From: Xenopus tropicalis
Taxonomy: Eukaryota > Chordata > Amphibia > Anura > Pipidae
Assembly: GCF_000004195.4 (NCBI RefSeq)
Contig: NC_030678.2
Location: 156,343,547-156,407,546, forward strand
Length of the DNA stretch: 64,000 nucleotides
Reading direction: 5' to 3'
In this document: piece after piece, positions 1-12,000 of the stretch
How positions within the stretch are numbered: the stretch's first letter is position 1
How the letters are laid out: each line of letters starts with the position of its first letter
The notes under the pieces: model-generated
Databases searched by the model: none
The model's input: the letters and a program-made list of their open reading frames with translations, nothing else
Told to the model about the DNA's origin: nothing
Translations under genes and position numbers: made by a program

Positions 1-1395
1 CTGGGTTCGGCCACAAAATTTCGTCCACATCGCATGCGATATCCTCCAGTCCAAGGCACCGGGGAAAATATCTCCTTGAATGCCGTATCCAGGCCTGACA
101 TGATGCCTGGTCAATATCTCCACATGCCTCCTCCATTGCCTGTAAAAGGGCTACCTGTTGATGAGGATGATGGTCATACACTTTCCAGCGCCAGGCAGAG
201 AAGAACTCCTCGATGGGATTTAAGAATGGAGAGTATGGACGGAGGTTGAGTGCCATGAAGGATGGGTGGTCTGTAAACCAGTTGCGGACCAAAGCAGCCC
301 TATGGAAACTAACATTGTCCCATATGATGACATATCGGGTATGCTCTGGTCTCTGAACAGTGCGCATGTCATGTAAGGTGTCCAGGAATGCAATAATGTG
401 TGCAGTGTTGTATGGGCCTATGGTTGCATGATGGTGAACAACACCATTTTGGCTTATAGCTGCACACATGGTTATGTTACCACCACGTTGTCCTGGGACA
501 TTGATGATGGCATGGTGTCCAATAATGTTCCTGCCACGTCTCCTGGTTTTACTGAGGTTACAGTAAAAAAGTACAAAAAGTAGCTCATGTCCCATGGCAT
601 CTGCTTCTAGTTCCATCACTCTCTGGACAAGACACAACAAATGCAACACATCAGGCCCATGCACAGCACTACAGTATGCACTTCCAAATTCAGAACCAAT
701 GACACTATAGCTTACCTGCACATAGTCATATCGCAGTTGCTTTACACGTTCTGTGTTTCTCTCGAAAGGAACTCTGTAAATTTCCTTCATTCTTATTCTG
801 TGGCGCGCAAGTACACGACTTAGTGCAGAAATGCTTGCACTGTGTATATTTTGAAAGATGGTGTCATTATCAATTATGCGCTGCTGTATTTCGCGCAGTC
901 TTATTGCATTATTGGCAATCACCATGTTCACTATATGGGTCTCTTGCTCTCGAGTGAACATTCTTCCTCTGCCCCCAACATCTGGACGTCTAGCAATTCT
1001 GTAAAGTAACAATTTCAGTATTTTTGCATGTATGGTACTGTTGTGTTTCTCATTAGAGTATGGCAGTGCTACAAAGTTACTTACCGATTCTCATTTCGAA
1101 ATGTCCTAATGATGCTTGCCACAGTGTAGCAGCTCAAATTAGGCTGAACCCGTTGGCCAGCTTCCCTCAGGGTCATCCCATGGTTGATGACATGGTCCAC
1201 TAGTGTAACTCTGATGTCTTCAGTTATTCTATTTCTTACTCTTCTTACCCTTCCTCGACCTCTTCTTGCTCCTCCTTGTCCTCTTCCTCTAACTTCCTCT
1301 AACCCTCTCACTTCTTCACCTTCACGTCCTCTCCCTCGGCCTCCTCTGATTCTCACTCTTCTCACTCTTACTGCTCCTTCCATTGTACTCCACAT
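1..1395 (-). mobile_element. IS630/Tc1/mariner-like DDE transposase, three exons, truncated by window edge
   Basis: On the minus strand an ATG at 1395 opens a frame that runs through exon 1 (1395-1085), exon 2 (998-716) and exon 3 (622 to the edge), joined across GT..AG introns of 86 and 93 bp with the frame kept, about 405 codons without a stop. Exon 1 has an Arg/Gly-rich stretch (residues ~8-55), then an HTH-like part with 'MTLREAGQRV'. Exon 3 has the DDE_3-type core: 'IIWDNVSFH' (Asp ~300) and 'YSPFLNPIEEFF' (Glu ~336), 35 residues apart. The first catalytic Asp, expected between 'ELLFV' and 'NLSKTRRRG' (~216), is missing: the intervening residues are LFYC. The copy is therefore probably inactive for transposition, although otherwise open. 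Splicing is inferred from sequence. The 3' end lies outside the window. Confidence 0.8.
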
Positions 1396-2084
1396 AGACA
1401 GCTTACTTGTGGCTTATTTACAGTGCTTAGGCTGATTGCAAAGTGAACTAATTATCTAAAACAGTTTTCACATGTGAAAGTGTGCCAGACAGTTGGCAAA
1501 ATAGTGTTAATGATAGCCATACATGTGTATAATTTTGCTAGGAGTGTGTTGGAAATTTGGTAATTGAGTGTAAGCAGTGAGTTGTGTTTAAAGTTCTGCA
1601 AAAAAGAGTGTTGTGCAGTGAATTGTGCCTACAGTTTTGCAAAGTGTGTGTTACAAAATTGCAAACTGAGTGCAAAGCAGTGTTTGTGCTTTTAGTTTTG
1701 CAAACTCAGTGAGTGGTTTTGCTATAAGTATTAATAGTTTTAGAAATTGTGCTATAAGAATCACAGTTAGGGTTTAAGCAATCAGAAAAAAACTGTAACT
1801 CCTGAATTTCACTGCTGAACAATGGTTATATACTGGGATGGACATATGGGGGTTTCTTCTTGTTCTCCACCTAGTACCAAGGGTAGGTGTACTGGAAACA
1901 AGGAATGCAAGGCCCCAGTATCAAGCGTGTAACTCTGGTAAGCAGAACAGCCTCTGTGCCATCTTTAATTGTAACCCCATTATTAGTATCCAATGCCAGG
2001 ATGGGTCTCCACTTTCCACCAGAGAACCTGACACCCTAGGCCCAATCTCACACCAATTAGATATAAAACCAAAAGATATACATA
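1396..2084. other. Upstream flank of the transposase, degenerate TG/TTTTGCAAA repeats
   Basis: No gene is seen. Between about 1540 and 1730 there is a loosely repeated pattern (gagtg..., gtgttgtgcagtgaattgtg, agttttgcaaa) with a period near 60 bp, which could be the 5' untranslated or subterminal part of the transposon on the minus strand. The short ORF at 1838-2095 has no recognisable domain. Confidence 0.35.
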
Positions 2085-2290
2085 TAGTTACATAGGGCTG
2101 AAAAAAGACCAGAGTCCATCAAGTTCAACCCTTCCAAGTAAACCCAGCACACACAACCCACACCTACCAATCTATACACTCACATACATAAACTATATAT
2201 ACAACTACTAATACTAACTGTAGATATTAGTACAATAGCCTTGGATACTATGCTTGTTCAAGAACTCATACATTTTCATATAGGTTAATA
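2085..2290 (+). repeat. Dispersed Xenopus repeat ('catagggctgaaaaaagacc' type), truncated
   Basis: The stretch begins with a sequence I recognise as a very common dispersed frog repeat (gctgaaaaaagaccagagtc followed by catcaagttcaacccttcc). It stops after 'ttcaagaactcat', which looks like truncation. It resembles the 3' part of a non-LTR retrotransposon, but I cannot name the family from sequence alone. Confidence 0.5.
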
Positions 2291-2839
2291 ATAAAAAATA
2301 AGGATGGGGTAATGGGAATTTTTAGGCTGGAGCCCACTATGAGATCCTTTGGTACTCTAGTAGGCCAATCCAATACTTTTTGTACCCACCTGCTTGTATA
2401 TAGCATTTATATAAACAACACTGCCTGACCTATTGCCCTTCACTTAAAAAATTCTAGTACTAAAGGGCTACAATACAAAATACTTATTAAAGCAAGGTGT
2501 TACTGTCGCATCTTGCTTTACTATACATGCTGTGCTATCCCCCAGCTTGTCCTATTCTTTAACAAATTGTGCCCTGTGGATCAACCTACAATAGGAATAT
2601 ATATGTATACATACTGTATACAACTAATAGACATTGCATAGTTTAAGTACAGATGCAAGTACAAGTTTTTTAATTTGTTATTTTTCAAATCGGATCTATT
2701 GCTATATGACTGACATTTATGGAAATTAGTCTAGACGTATTAAAAAAAAAAAACTGTAAATTGACGAAAAATGAAGCTACGAATATCGCCTACATGATAT
2801 CTCCAACTACAGTATATAGTATAGGAAGCGCAATGCCGA
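2291..2839. other. AT-rich intergenic stretch, nothing recognised
   Basis: AT-rich DNA with a short poly-A run (2739-2754) and no ORF with family resemblance. It lies immediately upstream of the mtmr6 promoter region. Confidence 0.4.
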
Positions 2840-3033
2840 GTGCAGACAGCAGGTGTCGCTGCACGCCGCCGGCTTATGTTTCCAGTAAGAAGCAGAAGCG
2901 TATTGTGTCATTCCCTGGGCTCTGCCCGCACCAGGAAGTCTCTCCCGGTAACAAGCGCTGCGGCAGGAAGCAGAGAGACACTGAGCCGGGCGATTACCGT
3001 AATCCATGCTGTGCCAGAAACACGAACGCCGTG
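2840..3033 (+). promoter_or_regulatory. Probable mtmr6 promoter / 5'UTR (CpG-rich)
   Basis: Base composition changes abruptly from AT-rich to GC- and CpG-rich (for example tgcacgccgccggc, caagcgctgcggc, gccgggcgattaccg) just before the mtmr6 start codon, and remains GC-rich into intron 1 (to ~3230). This is the usual look of a TATA-less CpG promoter of a housekeeping gene. The transcription start cannot be fixed by reading. Short ORFs overlapping here (2719-3069 +, 2807-3007 -) are not supported as genes. Confidence 0.5.
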
Positions 3034-3057
3034 ATGGAACATATCAGGACCACCAAG
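3034..3057 (+). CDS. mtmr6: mtmr6 exon 1
   Basis: Codes residues 1-8 (MEHIRTTK), the start of the PH-GRAM domain. It ends in phase 0 at AAG|gtactg. It is too short to be found as an ORF, and is placed by the exact continuation into exon 2 ([10 protein letters not shown]). Confidence 0.93.
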
Positions 3058-6000
3058 GTACTGCCCTGAGCCCGGCCCCTTCCATGTATAGAGCTGCAGC
3101 AGAGCCCAATACTGGGGGGCAGTAGGGCCAGAGCACCGGGGGATATAGGGGGAGCTATGCTGGCCCCTCTCTCAATCATGGTATGATCTGCCGGGGCAGC
3201 TTGTATGTGAGCTGGGCAGTGCAGCTGCACCCATCATGTCATGTGCCTCATTAACCCTTCATGTGCGGCAGGGGTGTTGCTAAACTAGTGGTACCCTGGT
3301 TACTGCCGAACTGGCCAATAACAGCTGGAGAGACTCCAGTTATAATACAGTGGCACACACTGGCTGAATCTTTAACTAATAGTACTTCATTAGGGTCACC
3401 CAGAATATATAAGGGCACCCCAGGGACCTATGGGAAGAATAAGGGGCAGGGTGTGAGGGTTTGGCCTATCAGCAGTCTGATTACACAGGCCCAGGTTGGG
3501 CAGGGAACAACCCCATGCTGCTCCGGTCTCTGCAGTTACAGGGAATCTCATTTCCAATTCACCTTCATTTCAACCTTTTTAAATGTAATTGTGATGTCCA
3601 TCCCTTTCTACTCTCTGGTTCTGATTCCTGGAACAATGTAGCACAAGTTAGTTCTCTCCCAGGTCTTTTATTTAAAGGGGAACCAGAATTTGTTAAAGAG
3701 CCCCACACAACACAGAAACCCCTAATATACCTATCCCTGTAATCTGTTCCTTCAAAAAGTAGGAATAAATACCATTTTATATGCTGAGATCCAGCTGCAA
3801 AACAGTTCTTCTCTTTCTGCATCATTTCAAATCCTGGCAGGGGAGGAGGGAATAAAACACTGGTGTTACAAATTGCAACAGCTTACAGACAGCATACAGG
3901 AACTACATAACCCACAATGCATTGCACTGTGATGTTCCTTTCCTCTTAACATCACGTGTGCAGGGAATTGTGGGATTGGGAGGATGCAGGCTGAAGGCAG
4001 GTTGAGGGCAGTCGACAACTGTTACATTTTATCTGGGTATCAAAGTAGTCAGCCAGATCAGCAGGGGAACAGGGGGCGGGGCTTAGGTAACTGTTCCAAA
4101 CCATGCTACTGAATGTGTGTAATGAATGTATATTGGAAAGTGCTCTAGGGCCAGTCAGGAAGTAGCTTAGGGCAGAGGGTGACACTTTAAAAGGCCGCAC
4201 CCTCTTTTTATAGAAGTGTGGTTAGGACTGTTTCCCTGGTGTAACCAACACACGCACTAATCTCGCATGCAAAAAGCAAATTATTCTCACTCTCTGCACC
4301 CATGCACAGTGCAACCAAACTGGAGACACACTGCACAGTCACCAAACTGGAGACACACTGCACAGTCACCAAACTGGAGACACACTGCACAGTGCAACCA
4401 AACTGGAGACACACTGCACAGTGCAACCAAACTGGAGACACACTGCACAGTCACCATCAACTGAGCTATGCCAACCACTCTAAATAGCCACACAACCCTG
4501 GGTACAACTCACACAGGATTAGCCCCCAAGTGCAACATTTATTCCCCCTGGAAACTTATATTAAAACACGGATGTAAAGCAAAGTCTTTTGAAGACCCAC
4601 AATATTGTATTTGTACCTTGGACCAAATAAATGGACTCCATGTGCCCAGATTTTAGGTTCAGTACAAAAGGGCGCATTTATTTACCTAGACGCAGTGCGC
4701 AAAGTTCAAATTCAAACACAATCACCCTGGGTTTTTTTTTCCAGCAAAGCACCGATTTTTCCCCACAATTCTAGCATTATGGTGGACGCAGACAGCTGAT
4801 TCTCTTGATGCAGTTGCGCTGTGCCTACAGCAGTTTTGTGCTGTTCCCCAAAATAGATGTGCTTTGTCGCAAATCTGGTGCCGTTGCTGCCTGGCATCAT
4901 TTTTGGTGTTTGGTGTGTGAGTTGCGCACTTTTGCCGCAAGTGGGCTGTGCCTATTGACCCAGGTTTTAAGGAAAACCTGCAGCTACTGTCTGGTCTTGT
5001 AGACATAAATGAGCCCTAAAGTCTTGCTATGCAGGGAATCTGAATTCAAAAAGTAAATTGAGGTAAATCTGATCATTGTGCTCTCATAAGCACTTTTGCA
5101 GTTGTCTAGAATTTTCTGTTTGCAACAATCGGATCATACAGTGGGCCCTATATTCTTCGTCCAGTTATTGGTCAGTGAGGCCAGCTGACAGGCCCTACAT
5201 ACTAGCCAAAAGTGGCCACCTAGGAGGGCAACATTGGCATTTTAATTGGCCTATGTATGGCTTGCTTAACTCTGGATCTTGTCACAGACAGAAACCTTAC
5301 TCAGATGACTGTATTCCTTTAAATTATATCTATAAGCTGCCAGCAAAGGGATACCGATCATGTTCCCTATTGTGCCATAATCTTATGATCTAAATCAAAA
5401 AGTAAACTGTTTATTCCTAGGGTCAGATCAGCTTGTGTATCCATTGCTGCTGCTTTCCTTACAGCACGTGAATATCACCCAGAGTTTTCTGGGCAATGGC
5501 CAATAAATGCCGACTGATTGCTACAGGGTGCAAGTTTTAATCCTGATGCTTAAAGAAAAAAAGAACATTGAAATCACTGCCTCCCCCAGTAATTGTATTC
5601 ACTTAATTGATACCCCAGGCTGGTGCTTTAGGGCTCTGGCACACGGGAAGATTAGTCGCCCGCGACAAATCTCCCTGTTCTTGGGTGACTAATCTCCCCG
5701 AAATGCCATCCCACCTGCGAAAATGTAAATCGCCAGTGGGATGGCATACACGGCGGCGCGATTTCAGTGAAATCGCGGAAGTTGCCTTGAGAGGAAACTT
5801 CCACAATTTCACTGAAATTGCGCCACCACGTATGCCATCCCACCGGCGATTTACATTTTTGCCAGTGGGATGGCATTTCTGGGAGATTAGTCGCCCGTGA
5901 ACAGGGTGATTTGTCGCGGGTGACTAATCCCCCTGTGTGCCAGAGCCCTTAAGCTGCCCATACACTTAAAGATTTGCTCATTTTGCAAGGTTGCAAATGA

Positions 6001-9000
6001 TCACATCTTTCACCGATATGTGGAGTTGGCCAATCGTTTGGCCAATGATCGTATCATGATTGCCGCTATGCAGACAGTCGGATCAAGGACCACATCAATG
6101 TGCAGGTGCAGTCCTCAGTCGAGAAAATCAAACCTGCCTGATCAACACTTGCCCAATGTTCGCCCATATATTGGTCGGGTAGGCCGCTGGAAGGATCCAT
6201 ACAGGGTCAGATATGGTCTGATATGGCCAAATCGGTCTGAAGGGGCTGAATAGGCAGCTGAAATCTGCCCATCTATGGCCAACTTAATACAGTAAAGGTA
6301 GATGTTTCTACACACACACAAACGCACTCAACTATAACCCTAAGCACATACCCACCAAAATCCCTACACCAATCAAAATACAGATGCATCTCCTTATACT
6401 CAAAATCAGCATTTAGCTTATACTTTAAAGGAGAAAGAAAGGCAAAGTCACTTGGGGGTGCCAAAATGTTAGGCACTCCCAAGTGACTAAAATCGCCTAC
6501 CTTTTACCCCGGACTGGTGCCCCTGTTCGGAGAGAACAGCACCAGCCCAGGGTACCTGCAGGGCTTCCTTCTTCCTGGTTCCCTGCGCGCGCATGCGCAG
6601 TAGAGTGAATAGTGGTACTTTAACAGAAAAGTCGGCTTTTCACTCTAATGCGCATGCGCCGACTGATGGCATTTTAGGAAAAGGAAGGAGGAAGCGCTAC
6701 AGGTACCCCGGGCTGGTGCTGTTTTCCCCTCACAGGGGCACCAGCCCGGGGTACAAGGTAAGCAATTAAAGTCACTTGGGGGTGCCTAACATTTTGGCAT
6801 CCCCAAGTGACATTGCCTTTCCTTCTCCTTTAATAATTGAAACTTTCCCTTGACCAGACCACTGCTACCATAGCTGTAATTTGTTCATTTTACAGTGGCA
6901 TAGGTTAAGAACACATTTCTGCATGGCAGCTGTGTCTGAAATAAATATCCAGCAGCAGGAATTGTAAGCAGGTTTTGTGTCTCAGATTCCATGTGTAGTG
7001 CTGTTTGTATTGGGTCACAGCAAGTAAGCCAGCGGTGATACTTGCTGGCAGGACTGGCCATTTTGGCTTCTGGCAAATGCCAGAGGGGCTGCTGTAAGAT
7101 GCCATAGACAGTCATTATTTATTGGACTATTATTATCCATGCTTTATGGATAATCACATGTTCTGGTTCTTTATTAGGTGGAGCAGGTGAAATTATTGGA
7201 TCGCTTCAGCCCTAGCAACAAGTCAGCCTTTGGGACGCTGTATCTCACTGCTACACATTTACTCTTCATTGACTCACAGCAGAGAGAGATTTGGGTAAGT
7301 CTTGCTTGTTGGGCCCCTGATGGTAGTGCCGGGTCACAGTGAGGTTGGGACTGATACCTTGGAGAGGTGCTTCTTGTTTAGATGGCACACAAGGAGAATA
7401 GTCAGCCGCGGTAAATTTCCTCCCTTGTGCTTTCTTTGCATTAGATATTACACCATCACATTGCCACTGTGGAGAAACTGCCACTGACCACAACCGGCTG
7501 CCCCCTGGTAATACAGTGCAAGAACTTCCGACTGGTTCACTTTATCGTTCCTAAGGAGCGTGACTGCCATGACGTTTACAACTCACTTTTGCAACTTTCA
7601 AAGCCGGGTAAGTCAGCTTATTACACACCTCATTCTCTGTAGCGTATCTTGTAACCATTTACTGTTTCAAAAGGGAACTCCACCCAAACACAACTTAAGC
7701 TTTTTGAAAAGTTAAGATTTCAAGCAACTTTGCAATATATACCAATTAAAAATATGCATCCTTTTCATTATTTCAATGTAATAATAAGGTTTGGAACAGT
7801 TCCCTGGCCCCCTGTTCCCCTGCTGATCTGGCTGACTACTTTGAGACTCAAAAAAATTTGTAACAGTAGTCACTTGTCCTCAGCTTGCCTTCATCCTACA
7901 TCCTCCAAATCCCATAATTCTCTGTACATGTGATGCCAATAAGAAAAGGAACATCACAGTGCAATGCATTGTGGGTTATGTAGTTTCTGCATGCTGTCGG
8001 AAAGCTGTGGAGAAGTTGTTACAATGTTACATCAATGTTTTAGTCCTTCCTCCCCCACCAGGAAGATACTACAGTATTTATTCATACTTTTGAAGGAAAA
8101 GATTACATTGATAGGTATAGGACCCGTTATCCAGAATGCTCGGGACCAAGAGTATTCCGGATAAGGGGCTTTCTGTAATACCTACCAAGTCTACAAAAAA
8201 ACAATAAAACATTAATTAAACCCAATAAGATTGTTTTGCCTCCACTAAGGATAAATTATATCATAGTTGGGATCAAGTACAAGGTACTGTTTTATTACCA
8301 CAGAGAAAAAGGAAATCAGTTTTAATATTCTGAATTATTATATTAAAATGGAGTCTATGCGAGACGGCTTTCCATAATTCTGAGATTTCTGGATAACGGG
8401 TTTCCGGATAAGAGATCCCATACCCGTATATTAGGGGGGGGGGTTTGTTGTGTGGGGCTCTTTAACAAATTTTGGTTTGGAAGCCGGACTTCTCCTTTAA
8501 TTTGTGCTACTATGCTATTGTAAGATCTGTATTGTATCGTAAGATATCTTACAGTACAGTATCACTGTGGCCTTTTTTATTTAGTCTAGTAATTAATTTG
8601 TTTCCTGTGAGGAGCAGACTGGTCACTTTTATACAGTTCCATTGATTCTAAGATAATGCCCGAATGATTAGAATTGTGCAATTCTTGGGAAGAGATTTTT
8701 GTTGTACTATAGGGAGGAAGGTAAAAACCTTGTTTCCAGTTTCCAGATCTAGTTTTTATCATCTCTTTTTCTGTCCCTTCGCTTAGTACGGTATGGGGAT
8801 CTGTACGCATTTTCCTACAACCCAAAACAGAAGGAGTCAGAAGGCGTCCTTGGCTGGCAGCATATTGACTTGAAGGAGGAGTATCAGCGCATGGGAGTGC
8901 CCAACTCTTACTGGCAGTTGTCTGATGTTAACCGCGACTACAAGGTGAGCCAATCGCTTAGGTCAATCCTATGGCACGGATTCGAAAGGCAAGATCCGCT

Positions 9001-12000
9001 TGTTTAGCCAGATTGCCAAACAAGCATATCTTTCTCCGATATGCAGCCTATCAAAAGAGCACCACATTGATTGTGATTGTGTCTCAATCACAGTAGCTGC
9101 AGGCTATGGCTTCTCAGTTTCTCAAGGGCTGTGCCACCTGCCTGGCATCGCTGGTAGTATATATGGCAGTTTATATGTTTTATGTAGGTGCATGCTTCGT
9201 GGTAGGACTACAACCTTTGGAAGAGCCGGTTGGGAAATTCTGGGGCCTTATGGTTTTCGATTTGATATAGTGACCCTTATTGGACAATGGACAGTTAATC
9301 TGTAAGCACGCCTATGGACTGGAATGCACTAATGGACTTTGTGTGCGGGAGGGGCTTCTATATGCTTGACCTATTTGTATCTGATTGTGTATTCATTGTG
9401 TTAACTTGAGAAAGGCCTGTAGGCCTGAAACATGTAGCACAACTCAGAAAAGTTAATTGCAGCTAAGTTCTGCTTTCAGACTTCCTTCATTTGTTTAGTT
9501 TGGGTATATGAGCTTTTGATGCTACGTCAGCAGCCTATTAACTGCCAGCCCGATTGGAAAACTGCATATATTTGCTGTATAGTTTAGCAGACTGTCAGGC
9601 TTGCTTATATATTAAAGCTCACAGAGTAGCAAGCAGTAAAGGCATTATCCTGTGTATTATGCTGTTTCATGACACTGTACAGGAGGGATGTCACAATCAC
9701 AAAAGCTGTAGGCTATGGCTTCTCAGTTTCTCTTCGGCTGTGCTGCCTGCCTGGGCTTCGCTGCTTGACAGTAAAACACGAGGCAGCTGCTGGAAAAAGA
9801 TTTCTGCAATTTACTGGATATTATTGATTATAATATAATCTGTTCTGGTAATGGAGCTTGATTCAGCCCTAAAGCGCAAGGCTTGGTGGTTTCCCAACTT
9901 CTTTCTACTTGCTCTGTTATAGCGCCACCTCCTGGAGTACATTAGCAACCATACATTGCTTTCTGGCCAATTTACCACATCCTGTCTGCAACTATACAAT
10001 ACCAGACTGACCGCGCTGTTTCCTTTTAATTTACTATAGCTTTTCAAGCAGATCCCCACCTGAAAGTTGTGTGGGTGTAAAATGTTGAATGAATAAAGAA
10101 TAGAAATGGACAGAAAAAAATACTGCTTTGAATAACAAATAATAACTTTAAAATCATTGAAATCAGTAAAAATGTGTATTGGGAAGTTGGTGAGTGACAG
10201 TTTTTTTCATGATGCAAAATTCAATTTTAGGGTTTATATCCTCTTTAATTCTGAAGGTATGGAATTGTGGGCTTTTCCAGGTTGTGCTAGGGGGAATATA
10301 GAGACAGGTACTTTAATACTCTGCTTCTCTCATTATGTTTGTAGGTGTGTGACACTTACCCCCGAGAGCTGTACGTCCCAATAACAGCAAGCAAACCCAT
10401 CATTGTTGGAAGCTCGAAGTTCAGAAGCAAAGGAAGGTTTCCTGTGCTCTCCTATTATCACCAGGCCAAGAAGGTATTTCTTATATAAGTGTCAGAGAAT
10501 TTCTAGAACAAATTGTGTGGCCTACATAGATTCAGGTGACCCGTTTGATTAATTTCTTTTAGTTTTATTAGTATTATAATGCTACCTGATATATATATAA
10601 GGTATGGGATATGTTATCCAGAAAACCATCATCCAGAAAGCTCCGAATTATAAAAAAAAAACAGACTACATTTAATCAAATAATTTACATTTTTTTAAAT
10701 AATTTAGTTTTTTTCTATAATAATAAAACAGTAGCTTGTACTTGATCCCAACTAAGATATAAATAATCCATACTTTACTGCTGCAGTGCAAATCGGAGTG
10801 ATATCACCACCCCCCCTGCAGCCAATCAGCAGAACAATAGGAAGGTAGCAAGATAGCAGCTCCCTAACACCTGTATAGATGTGGATATCAGAATAGCACA
10901 TAGTAAGAAATCCAAGTCCGGCTTGGGACTCCTCCAATTACATGGGAGTAGGAGAAAAAATATGTTACCATAAAGCAGTTCTAATGTGTAGCGCTGGCTC
11001 CTTCTGAAAGCTCAGACTCAGGCACAATGCACTGGCACCTACACACCAATATTACAACAAAAAATTTTAACTTATTTGTTATGTAAACAGTGTAACTTAG
11101 AAATAAAAAGTACATCATAAAAATCATGACAGAATCCCTTTAAGCTATGGAAATCCAAATTTCAGGAAGACATCTTAACCAGGTTATAATGCTACTCAAA
11201 TTCACATTAAATACAATGAGAGGCAGCAGCAGTAGAGTTCAGGCATTTCGGCAATGTGATTTAAGGATTTTGAATTTTAATTGGCTTATGTGCCTCAGGC
11301 CTAATAAACTTCCTAAAAAGTTGTTATGCTGCTTGGCTCAGATCCTGATTAACCCCAGGGGTCTCCAAAAGGTTGGAAAATGTTTACAGGGTAACCCTTT
11401 TGAAATAAAAAATAACAAAAGTGGTATAAAGGTGATACCTTTATTGGCTAACTAAGATAACCATAGCAAGCTTTCAGAACATTTTAGTTCCTTTTTCAAA
11501 AAGGGTTTCAAAAGGGTTACCCTGTAAACATTTTTTGACTGGCTAACACGGTACATCACCTTTTCCTGCATCTACAACAAAAGGTTGGAGTAAGCATAAA
11601 ATAAACCTTTTTGTGCCTTATATTTCCCACACATGCTTTTATATAATTCAGAGGTGTGAAATCTGAATAACCATACATTAAATACATCAATCATTTGTTG
11701 GATATTTGCATAGCAATAGCTGTAGCTACTTCTACTTATATTTCCTAGGCCGCCATCTGCAGGTGTAGTCAGCCTTTGTCAGGCTTCAGTGCAAGATGCT
11801 TGGAGGATGAACACATGCTGCAGTCTATTAGCAAAGCCAATCCGGTGTGTCGGTTGATGTATGTTATGGACACAAGACCAAAGGTACTTGCTTTTCTTTT
11901 CCATGCACAGACTGTTGGCCCATGAGGCCCTACAAGGGAGCTTTTCAGCCCCGGTTTGCTCAGGGGCTCCATAGACTTCTGAGTAGGACATAGTTGTTTT

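Noticed and set aside
1184..1435. 83-codon Leu/Thr/Pro-rich + strand ORF
   Set aside because: Antisense shadow of the Arg/Gly-rich part of the transposase exon 1.
2719..3069. 116-codon + strand ORF over the mtmr6 start
   Set aside because: It overlaps exon 1 in a different frame, and its composition comes from the CpG-rich promoter. No family match.
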